DNA of 64,000 nucleotides from Nautilus pompilius (Eukaryota > Mollusca > Cephalopoda > Nautilida > Nautilidae). The DNA lies in the NCBI GenBank assembly GCA_018389105.1, contig JACATO010000591.1:1908501-1972500 (forward strand), given 5' to 3'. The position numbers and the translations under genes were made by a program. Shown here one piece after another: positions 1-11,846 of this stretch; positions within the stretch are counted from its first letter, which is position 1, and each line of letters begins with the position of its first letter. Under the pieces are notes generated by a model, which had not been told where the DNA came from, searched no databases, and saw nothing but the letters and a program-made list of their open reading frames with translations.

Positions 1-427
1 GTTCCTCTGATGTGTGGAATTATGCATGTTCTTTTGCTCTTCTGCCATTTTCACACTGATTTGTTCGGCACTAACAAATTGTGCCAGATAGCCATTCTTC
101 CAGTCTTAATTTGGAGTCAGCAGGCACAGACAACGCCATCTCTCAGTGTATACCAGTAATCAGAACTAAGACTAAAGTGCTTCTCGGGGTTCTTGCTGTA
201 TCCAAATAAGCAAACAAACAAAAACGTTGTCATTTTGTTAAGTAAATTATTTACAAACCTTACATTTATACACACACTGTATGGCGACCCATTGCAAGAA
301 GATAGCAGTGACTTAAATGAAAAACAAAACCAGCAACAAAAGGTTTTTCAGAAAGAATGAGAAGTGAATTCATAGCAACGTATGGATATAAAAATCTATC
401 TTCACGGGTACTTTTGCTTGTTTTCAG

Positions 428-496
428 GGTCCCCAGTTCCTCGAAATTCTAACAACAACGAGGCATACAGAAATGTGTCTAATCTGGAAAGCATAG
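428..496 (+). CDS. IRAK4: IRAK-like exon: linker start
   Basis: Acceptor ttttcag at 421-427, donor gtaagt at 497. Only one frame is open (SPVPRNSNNNEAYRNV...). It ends in phase 1, as the next exon needs. The residues are Asn/Ser-rich with no domain, as expected between death domain and kinase. Confidence 0.68.
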   Translation, partial: GPQFLEILTTTRHTEMCLIWKA

Positions 497-3400
497 GTAA
501 GTTAGTTTGCGGCAGATAACAGAGAGAGATTCAGATTCTGACGCCATAGGTGAAAAAGAAAACAAAATGGTACCGAAGAAGTGTCTTGTGTTACTTGAAA
601 ATATTATAAACTGCACAGTCCAAGAACGAGTGGTGTGTTTGTCTCTCTCGACTGGATGCTGCAGTGGCCTCAGGGGCTGGGAATGTTTTCTTTGGTCAGT
701 AAAGCAGATAACTGATAAGGTAGAACATTTGACTCCTGTCCGATAAATATGAGACTGGATAATCATTACAATAGAACAAGGGCTGCTGGATAGGATAAAA
801 AGTTCTGTAAATTTTTTATCTCCTGAAAGCCCTCCCTCCCCCCTTTTTTTTCAGTCTCAGTTACACTTTCTCCCTCTTTGCAGTTTGGGTATAGATCTTT
901 TGTCTGACAAAATAGTCACTGAATTCTCTTCACCTAGTAGTGCGAAGCATGCAACTTAAATATGTGGGTTGAGTGGCTATGAGACAGGTGGTTGAGATAA
1001 GCTGATGTTAATCAACCAGTCCTCAGTTCCTAACAAACCTCGTGCATGTTTCTGTGTGACAGTTACACACACGCGGGGGCCATGTCCGTCAGGCATGTGT
1101 ATGCATAGTGGTAACAAATGATGGTGAACGATATGTATCGTGTGTGCGAGTGAGCATTGGGAGGTTCGAAATGATGTTCAGATAAGTATAACAGTTGGAA
1201 TCTGAGCAGGTTTCATCATGGGACTTGTTGCTTTGCTTAACTTGAACTATATACCAGGGACATACCATTACAATGATGCTATTTCAGCTGGGTTTCATTT
1301 GAAATGTCTCTACTTGCTGGAATCATTATGATATTTTCTTCTTCAAATATTTCTGCTTCCCAGCACAGAATACCGAATGGAAAAGTGATCAGCATATAAC
1401 ATTAAAGCAAGAATCATTTAAAGTTTACTGAACTTTGAGGATTAGAGTAATCTCTTAATTTAAAATCCACCAGTTTCTCCCAGAACACCAGCACTGGCAC
1501 AGCGTCCATGTGCAGTTTGCAAATAACAAACCGTGTACATTGCTACAGCAGCGCTACCCTTGATGTCATGATTAGCTGAATAAAACAAAATGTATTCTCA
1601 GTAGACCTCGAGTTTGAGTTAATCGTAATAAAATGCCAGCTTATTGTATTTTTAGTAACAATTCACTTTCAGCTTCTGTCTGTCTGTCCCTTCATTTTCA
1701 GAGTAAATGGTAAATATCAGTTTAAATAAAACAAACATTGTGCATTTTAGAGGCTGTACAAGATTTTGTCATTGAATTTCAGAATCTCATTTTAGTGCGA
1801 ATGTGAACAAGCAAAATGATTATTTGTTTAATTTGTACATTACTTCTGTACTTATCCTTTTAGATCCAGACCATTTTAATAAAACTGAGATGTACAAACG
1901 ACAGTCAAAGGCTAAAGAACAAGATATAGTGCAGGCTGATGTTTCAAATCAGATCCATTTCAAGTCAGATGATGAAAGATTTGTTAATACCTCACAAAGC
2001 AACACTTGCATAAAAAGAGATGTTTGCTACAGCAGTCTGATGTTGCAGTCCCCACCTAAAGCTACCATATCACATAGTAGCTCGGGAAACATTTCCAATA
2101 AAGTATGTGCTGCTGATCCATACCTCCTTCCCTCAGAAAAAGCTGGTAGACAGGTGATTGAAAATGATGAGACCTGTGTTCTTGGTGCAGGATGTGGACA
2201 ATCTTCTCAGCTGGACTTGGATAATTTACAGATACAAGGTACAGTTCAACAGAACTGAGACTCTTCAATGTGCAGATTAGAGTTTCATGATTAATTCAGT
2301 AACATGGGAGTTTGATGTTCCTCTTTAGTTAAGTTTACTATTTAGTTTAGTAGTTACACTGCAAGGTGGGGCAGGAAAACAATGAAAAGTAATGATGATT
2401 CTTAAATTGATTAGTGCTGACAGTATTAACTAAATCTAACAATTCTATTGCTAAAGAACATTTTTGGGTGTCTAATGATGATGGAATCTTAGGGAATTTA
2501 TAAATATGAAAATAATTTTGCATGATTAGAAATATGTATATTTCCCTCTTTTTTCCCCCAAAAAATGTTTTCCCTTTTTTTTTTGTTTTAAATTTGTCGG
2601 CTAAAGTCTGATGAGATTCTTGGCCCCCGTCCTGACTTTCCAGGTTCAAAGACTGTCACAGCAGCGAGCTAGAAGGGAGCGGTGGTGTATCAGCCTTGGC
2701 TCATTGAGTCAGTCAGTCAGCTTATTTGTGGAATCTTTACCTTGTGTACCAGAAAACCCTACTAGAACTCTTCATTTTTAGATGTGGGAGAACCCCATGT
2801 GGCTGGACTGGTGAAGAAGAAGAACGGGAAGAAATCACGCTGGGGCCAGGGGTGTACACACAATCAAGCCGGTCTCAGTCCACCAGCTGTCTTGAAAAAA
2901 GGGGTCACGAAGTGTAAACACTTTTGAATATCATCTACAATATAATTTTAAATCGAACTTATATATTTAAAAAAGAAGAAAAGAAAATTAGCATATGGCA
3001 GTATCTGAAATGCTATTGTTACAGTTCACTAACTTCCTTAACTCTTTTTTTTCCTACTTTTTGTAATTTTGAATTTAAAAGAATTTTCCAATGTAGTGGC
3101 ACGAACTAAGCTCTCGGAAGGCCGTTCTTGTAGATCTATGAAATTACCTGGTGACTCTTACCTTCAGCAAAACTTGAAGTAGGCTGTTTGTGCAGACAGG
3201 TGGGGTGGACTGTCTTTTTTCTGGTGGTGTTGACTACCGCAAGATCTGATTTCTGATGGGAACTAAAAATCTTGATGTTTGGTTTTTTTACCTTATGTTT
3301 CAGTTCTCTTTCAGATGATTGATTTGTTTCGTATGGAAAATCTTTAGCATGACCAATTCTGACATTTTTGTTCTCCAGACAAGACTCAGTGTATCTCCTA

Positions 3401-6400
3401 CAGCACGCTCAGTAAGATTACAGATAATTTCAATGATCTGGAGATCAATGCTGGCGGCCGACTGATCGGCAGCGGTGGATTTGGCAAAGTGTTCCTAGGT
3501 TTGTCATCCGTTCTCAGACACTCGTTATTCTCTTAAAGCTGTACTGACATTTGTCATCCGTTCTCAGACACTCGTTATTCTCTTAAAGCTGTACTGACAT
3601 TTGTCATTCGTTCTCAGACACTCGTTATTCTCTTAAAGCTGTACTGATTAGAAATTCTGTATCTTATGTACATCGCATCACTTGTTAAAAATGTAAATCA
3701 GAATGTGGAGCCTGAATATTGACTCGCACTGGAGGTGTTCAGTGAAAGGGGTTCCATTTGAACATCATCTTTAGATGTCTAAGCCGAATAGCTTTGGCCC
3801 GTTGGATCTAAATGTGGCGACGTTGAGGGAACCTTTCTGTTGTTTTTAGTTTATTTCCTGACCATCTTTGGTTAAAAAAAACCACTAATTTAGCTATTTG
3901 CTGGCATTGACTTTAAAAGATTGTTGGTTGGTGTGTTCTTTTTTTTTTTATAAAATATTCCAAAAGCCTTAGAAAACATTTAACGTACTAAGAAAAGTTA
4001 ATTAATTTTTTAAAATTTTGACAATGGATCTTAAACTTTTTGAAAAATATTTCTGGTTTATTTATTTATTCACTTCTATTTTGCGGTTTACAGCAAAGTC
4101 GTTGATGAGATTGGCGACTGGTGGGGAGCTGGGTAACAAAGTTTCTGGGTGAACAAAAGTTAAACCGTGCCACAGAATGGAATGTATTTACCTGTTTCGA
4201 ATTTGGGCAGCAGCGAAATTAATTAACCCTTGTCAGCCCCCATAAAGAGCCTTGCTTGATGTGCTTATCGTTTACTAACCACTTGTGGGTAATGCAGGAA
4301 TGTGCTGATGTGATGAGAGAAATCATCAAAATATGGAGTGGGTGCCAGCTCTGTAGCGCAACACCAAAACAAGCCGTATCGGTCCTCTCTCACAACAGTT
4401 GGGGCCACGTCACACACACACACAAAACATTTTCTAAATGATTGAAGTGTTTTTTTATTTCTTTTATTTAACCCTTTGGAGATGGTAAATAAAAAAACTG
4501 ACTGCTACCATTGATTTACCAGGATGTTGCTTTATTGAAAGGCCATCGCTGATTGGTCCACATTGGCAGTGACTGGTTAATAAGTGATGAACACACCACA
4601 GTTTTAAGGAAAGTCCCCCTGCTTTAGTGAAGAGTGGTGGTCATTTGTTGTGAACGGTTAAAAAGGGCAGCTGTTATAGCAAGTTTTGCGCGAACGCCTG
4701 GACGTGTCGGTTTGCATATAGACTAGGACCCTCTGCCTCTACAGCTCTTAGGACAGGAATATCTGATAATTTGTCATCCGCCATGTCCGCCGAACCAGCA
4801 TCACCTTGGAATGCACTCTAACAACTAGGGGCTTAGTTACTGCTACGTAAACAGGGGCTTTTAGAGTAAGGAATCTTTTCTAAGGAAGCCTGGGTCTTCC
4901 TGCTTGTAAGGCGGACACACTGGTTATTTGTTACTGAAAAAAATGAATTTTGCTCTAATTCAGGAAGGTTCCAGAACAATATGCTGGTGGCAGTAAAAGT
5001 ATTAAAAGAAACTGCAGAAAATATGGTGAAGCAGTTTAAAACGGAATTAGAAGTGTTGTCAAAGTAAGTGAGTTGTTGGTACCATCTGTAAATGTGTCAT
5101 TGTTTAGAATGTAACAGATAGTGTTCTTTTATTAAAGATTTTTGCTGCGGACAACCAAATGCATTCTGAAAGCTGTACATTGAAACCTGTAAAAATAGTT
5201 GATTTATAAATAAACTTTTCTTGATTTTTAAAAAAATGTGTGGAATGTGTTTATAATACACAGCCTAGAGAGCATCATTTCGCAAGGCTGCTGCTATCAC
5301 AAACTGGGTTCACTAACCTCTTCCTCTCTTGCTGCCAGGATTTTAAATGCATTTCCAACATAGCGTGGATTTGGCTCAAAACCCATAAACCACCATTCTG
5401 TGAAATGCAAGTATTTTAGTAAAATAATTCATCCTTAATACAAGATCTAAATAAAGAATTAAGTCCATTTATGAATATGCTCACACTTTCTGCTTTCAGT
5501 ACCTGGCTTTGGCAAAATGTTCTATGCTGCATGATTATTAGAAGAGATGATTTAATGTCTAACTGAGAATGCTGCTTATCTTACACACGTGTTATACAGT
5601 GCACTGCTAGCATCAGAGAATGTATCTATATAATTTTTTCCCAGAGAAACTTTTAAAAAAACTGCAATATCGTATTACCATGAAAATGTCTGCAGGCTAG
5701 ACAACTGAAATCTCTACAGCCTTTGTAACTATTAGACAGACTTATTTTGGAAGTTCTTCCAAGGTTACAGGTCTCTATATAGGATAACAAGCCTATCTTA
5801 ATGAGCTAAGATTTTTTTTCAACAATCTTTTACTGATATTTTTGAAACATTTATAATAAACTTACTATTAATCAAGGTAAACAGATTATATTATCACAAC
5901 TATTTAATATTATGAATATTTAAAATAATTTTAATTTTTTACATTCTCTAAACGTGACTTGCAAACAGCCAGTGGTGTGATTAATAGAATTTTGATTTTT
6001 AAATGAAAACAATGGGAAATAATTTTTTTGCAGAATTCTCTAGAATTATTTTTGAATCTTCTAGTTACAGACACGAAAACCTTCTTCCTCTGCTGGGTTA
6101 CTCATGTGAAAACTGTCTGTGCTTGGTGTATGATTATATGCCAAATGGATCTCTCGAAGATCGCCTGGCCTGCAAAGTAAGCTCTCTTTTGTGACATTGC
6201 TGCCATTTTGTCAAATCCAGTTGGTGTGATGTTCAGTCCACCAGATGGTGCATCACTATTTGGTCAGGCTTGAGAAAATAAACGTTTATCTTTTCAGAAT
6301 AAACAGAATGTTAAATTTTTACTGTTATTTTTCATATTTATTAAACTAATTTAATTAAATTATTATATAATATTTTGTGGTTCAAGAATGGAAAGAGTAC

Positions 6401-9400
6401 AGAACATTCACTGTTATTGTTATTGAATATTGGATATTTACCTTTCATTGCAATTGTCTTCCTTCTAGAATGGCACACAGCCGCTGAATATTCCCACAAG
6501 GCTACAGATAGCAGTTGGAACGGCCCATGGAATCAATTATCTGAATGAAAGTGGAACAGTTCATAGGGATATTAAAAGGTATAAACACGTAAATGAAATA
6601 GTTTCTGCAGTTTGACAAATTATTTTCTTTATGATACAACAAGCACAGATGTTTTTGAGTTTCAGTACAGTCTTTTCAGTTTGCTAAAGGTAGAATAATT
6701 TTAATTATTTAAAATCACATAGTTTAAGTTTTTACTGTAGATATAGCATATTTAGGTTTGTATAGGGTTAATTTTGATGAATGAATTTAAAAAAAAAAAA
6801 TTTTAAGAATAAAATTAGTTGGCCATCTCCCTTCTATGGCATCAGCTGAATATCAATCACTCTTTTGGTATCCGGACTGAAAACAAAAGATGAAGCAGGA
6901 CATGCTAAGGTAATGAGAATTTAGCTTATAAGGTAATGAGGATTTAGCTTAAATTTCACCTTTTCTTCCTAGCTCTGTTCTGCTGCTGGTGCTTCTGCAG
7001 TACTAGGGACTTCAGACAGAACTTGACTGAACTTTAGGTTTCATATGAATCTCCCTTGTAAATTCATTAATCTTCACATTTTGCTGGCAATTAGTAAATA
7101 CATTTATTAGATTAATTTTTCACACGGTGCCGCAGTTGCTGGTTTTGAAAAATAACTCTTGAAATTATAAACTTTTTAGAATGAACTCTAAATTGTGACA
7201 CAAAAAAAGAAGAAGCCAAAACAGCGTCAAGAAACTTTAGAAAATTCAAATTCAAACGATGGCAATTATGTGAAATACAAAGCAGAGTTTTAAGGTTCTG
7301 TCTATATTTTTTTTTATATTCTAAGCTCATTGCTTTTGTGGAAAATAATGTTCAATCACATACTTAAAAATTGAATATAATAAAAAATTTGTGTTACTAG
7401 CTAATCAGAATATTGAACCACTGCTTTAGACAGGGCTTCAAAAATGCAGTTGCCACGTCACCATTGGCAACCAAAAAAATCTAGTTGGTGACCATCTTTT
7501 CTGATAAGCATTAATGACACCAATAGTGACAACCACAAGCAGGCTGATGTAAAGGTAAGACATGAGTTGACCTGTACAGACCATTATCTTGAAAATTATG
7601 GATAACTAAAAGATTCAGTAAAACAATATACTCTCAATTTATGATTTCAAACAGCAAGAAAAACTGCAATTTTATGAATTATGTTACATCTAGTTTTAAG
7701 GAATGAGTGAACGGCAGTGACACATGACAGGTGGAAGTGACAAGCATGCCATGGGAAATATAAGAACATGGAGGAAGGATGTGAATTTGAGCGAACCAAA
7801 GAAAGTAATCCTTGCAGTATAAAGACCTTCCTGAGGGATCTAGTCCAATTTTTGATACAGAGGGTTGAAAGTCACCTGCACAAACTCAGTCTTTACTGTG
7901 CACCTCTGGATTCATCCTTTGTAACACAAAAGATCACCTTTCAAACTTTCCAGCCTTTCTACTCAGCAGGTAGCTTGGAGTAGGGGCTTTAGAGGAAAGG
8001 AGGTCCACTCCAGAAGATTTGTAAGACTTCACTTACACAAAAAATATACACCCAAGTATTTCATCTTATCAGTAGTACCATGTATACATAAATATGGTTG
8101 TCATGTGAGGTGCATTTTGTGTTCTACTAAAGATCAATTCTGTAACTATGCAGAACAATTGTCTACATTTTATTGTAGGTATGTTGGTGATGGATTGCAC
8201 TGTTCCGTTCGGCTGGCACTGCTAAAGGCTTCTTAGAATATCTTAATATTCATACGGTTGAGTTTGAGGATGATAGGAGATTGTCTTTCCTTGATATCCC
8301 TGAAGTCACAGACAGAGAGCCTACAAAATTTGTTCTTGTTTCGTTAAGTTTTGATAAATAGTCCTTCAACTATAGCTTTCCAAAATGCATTAATAATACA
8401 AAACTACTCTCGAAACTCTGTTTGCCTAAACTGATAGTTTACTTAATAATTCCTCTTTTAGGAGTTCAGTATTACCAGTTAAAGAAAGCTTTAATTAAGC
8501 TTTGTCATTGAAAATTGAAAATGTTGTTTTCAACTTGCAATAGAATAGGTTCGTTCTTTACAGTTTGAGGACTGTGTTTCTGTCGTGGAGAGATCACACG
8601 CTATGTTTACTCTGTATGATGCCAGTCGTGTAAGGCTGCTTAGGTGGGCTCAGTGCATTATGAAAGGCACACATCACATCTGTCTGGCTAGGAGAATTTA
8701 GCCATTTTTAATCATATCCCTTTAAATTTAAATCTCAAATTTGTTTTGAATGACATCAAGACACTAGACCACATCTTGATTCAGGAATCTTTGTTTATCA
8801 GATATCTGAAGCCTGTTTTGAATCTACTATGGTCTTTTATTTTGTTTTTCTGTTTCAGTGCCAATGTTCTTCTTGATGACGGATTTGTAGCAAAGGTTGG
8901 AGATTTTGCTACAGCCAGAGCTGCCCCGCTAGGTCTATCGTCAACCTTGTGTCAGACGAGCATTGTGATTGGAACTTCAGCCTATCTTGCACCAGAGGCC
9001 CATTTAGGCGATGTTTCCGCAAAACTAGATTCGTACGGCTTTGGAGTTGTGAGTGCCTTGAGTTTTGTAACCAGTTGCTGTGTTTAAGTTATTGATGCAA
9101 ATCAGCTGGCTGAAGAAGTGTTTGAAACAATAAAGCAAGCTGATGTATAGAATGTGTGCATACATGTTTGGTTAGCTTTCACCTGAAATGCCGTTCTTCT
9201 TTCTCTTGGCTAATGAGAGCATGGGGAAAGTATGGGCACCATCACAGACCCACAAGGTAGATTATAAACTCTGACAGAAGCTGCTTAGAGACGGTTGAAA
9301 ACCAGGAACCCTCAAATTGTGACATGTATGTACACTAAGTCATTCAAATAGCAGAAAACATGAAATTAAAAGTATCTTTTCCGTGTGCCTCACGAAGGGT

Positions 9401-11805
9401 TAGGATATTTTGACATAGATGAATGAAATCTTGTATGATAACATGGTCCCACTTTTACCAAAGTTCAGTCATCACAGATGTGGAAGGAAGAGGTATTTTT
9501 TCTCTCATTTGGTGATCAAGGTGCTTCCATGCATGTTCAATCAGATTCAAGTCAGGTCTCCTAGGCGCCATAGAACTTGCTGCCCCTTTTTTCTCTTCTA
9601 TAGACTGGTGTTTTTTGGAGCATGATAAGTGGCACAATCTTGAGGCAAATGTATCTTAAACTGGTTATTAAATGTATGCTACAGAATTCAGACATTTCTT
9701 GATGAACACCAGGTTATTTTCCAGCATCCCAAACCACTATGTTGAACAGGAGGTCCCCTGAAATGCTTGAAAGACGAATTGATGAAACTGAGATTATTCA
9801 GAGAACAGAACTGATTTCTTAAATGTCATAGGTCTTCAAAACATTTTCTAAGCCCATGCAAAAAAAAAACAAACTGGGTTTTGCATTAGCTTATGTAAGC
9901 AGGAATTTTCAGTGAGCCCCTTTATGACACATTTACAGTCCTCAAGTCTTGTGCATGGATTGGATCTTGCCTGGCAAACAGGAGCTCTGTTGGTAGCCAT
10001 TGATGGCCTTCCTGGTCAATGGCTAACTGCTCTTTCATTTGTTTGATAATTAACATTAATGTTGTGCACTGCTACATTTACAATTCCAAGATTCCACACT
10101 GCTCACTTTGACCACAGTCTGATTGTCCAATCATGATACCTTATATAAATAGTGAAACATCATGAGTGTCAACTGCATGAGGCATCTTTAACATTTGACC
10201 AACTCTCCTGTGTCATAGCCTGAGCGCACAGTCTCCTGGGTAACGTGACCTATTTAATTATTTTCATGTGGGCTTATTTTATTCTGGCAGGGCTCTGTAT
10301 TATTTCTATTACTGCTAATATTGCTTTTGTCACCTTAAAAGACTGCATATTGAAAGCTCAGGGTTTTTTAGTATTAGTCTCTTTTCTGGATTTAAAATGT
10401 GAACATCATTTTGTATTTTCAGGTGCTTGTTTCAGGTTTCTCTTTGGCTGTTATTGAATTTGATTGTTGTTTTGTATATTTAAATATTGTTGCTATAAAA
10501 ACCAGAAAAGCTACAGGTTTTGTTTTGAAAACAGTCAGTTAAAAAGAAGAAACATCAGCTGACACTAGCTGTCAGTTTGTCACCAGTATCTTGTTAACGA
10601 CATACATTTTAATATTTACCAGTTTAGGCTTCTTGGAATAATTTGTATTTTGATGTAGAATTTTTTACTATTTTTTTAATTATTATTTTTGCCTTTGCTT
10701 CTAATTTGTTATATCCTGATTTATTTAATTTTAAATCACACTGCAGCTTGTGTGTGCTAACAAACTGTTGTACTTCTGTCTATCTGCAGGTGCTTCTTGA
10801 ACTGTTGACGTGTCTTCCTGCATTTGACAGCACCAGAGAAGAAAGGGACTTAGTGAGTGGTTAATTCATCTCTTCAGAACAATTTAATATATTTAGGATA
10901 GCTGCTGTCTTGATTCTCCCACCACCAGAAGATAAATGTTCTTGTAAAGTGAAAGGGGGGTCTGGAATTGGCTTACTGTTGATATATCAAGCACTGCTTC
11001 ATTAGCTGGGGTAATCTGTCCTACAGTAAATTTAAGTTTTCTTAAAAATTCATTTCTAGTTTAGTTTAGTATAGTAATGTTACGTTTAAAAGGTCCTGTT
11101 CTTCAAGTTAGTGAACAAACTGAATTCTTCAAAAAGAAAACTAAAACTTCTGCTGACCTCCTCCCGTGGGCTACTAACGATGAAAACTCCGAGATTAATT
11201 CCTGGTTTGGATCGGCTCAGTTTGGTGTGTTTCTGGCATAGTTTCTTCTTCACCAGATCATGTGGATTTTCTCCATGCACTCCACTTTACTCTCACATCT
11301 GAAGAGTTCTGGTAGGTATATTCTTGCTGAAATTGGAAGTGATGGATCTTTTGTGGCACAGGACAGGTGGCACCCTCTAGTGAATAACTGCAGTGCTACA
11401 CTCCCTCACTAGAGTTGTCTCTCTCATTGAGGCTGGTGTATGCTGACACTGACAACAGCTATTCTTCTGTTTAGAAAGTCAGGCTTGAATTTTCTGTCAG
11501 TCAGTAGTTGGATTAAGATTAATATCTGTAACTATTCTCTCTCTCTCTCTTATGTAAATGTGAAAATTTGAAAAAATGTAAATCATATATTAAGAATGTT
11601 TCTTGATATGCTTGTCTGTGATAGAATCAGAAACTGGAAACAATTAAAGATTAAAAACCTTGTTCCATCATGAGTTTAGTTTAACAATGGATTATTTTAC
11701 TCTGGAAACATTCACCTGACTCACTGATTGGTGTTTTGCAGCAGAGTAGCTACAGTCTGTACACACCTGTTCTTTCCTTTTGTACATCATTTGAACTAGT
11801 CATCT

Positions 11806-11846
<41 letters not shown>

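Noticed and set aside
1803-1863. Met at 1803 as the start of a separate gene
   Set aside because: The reading frame is real only from 1864, after a clear acceptor. The upstream part is intron that happens to be open.
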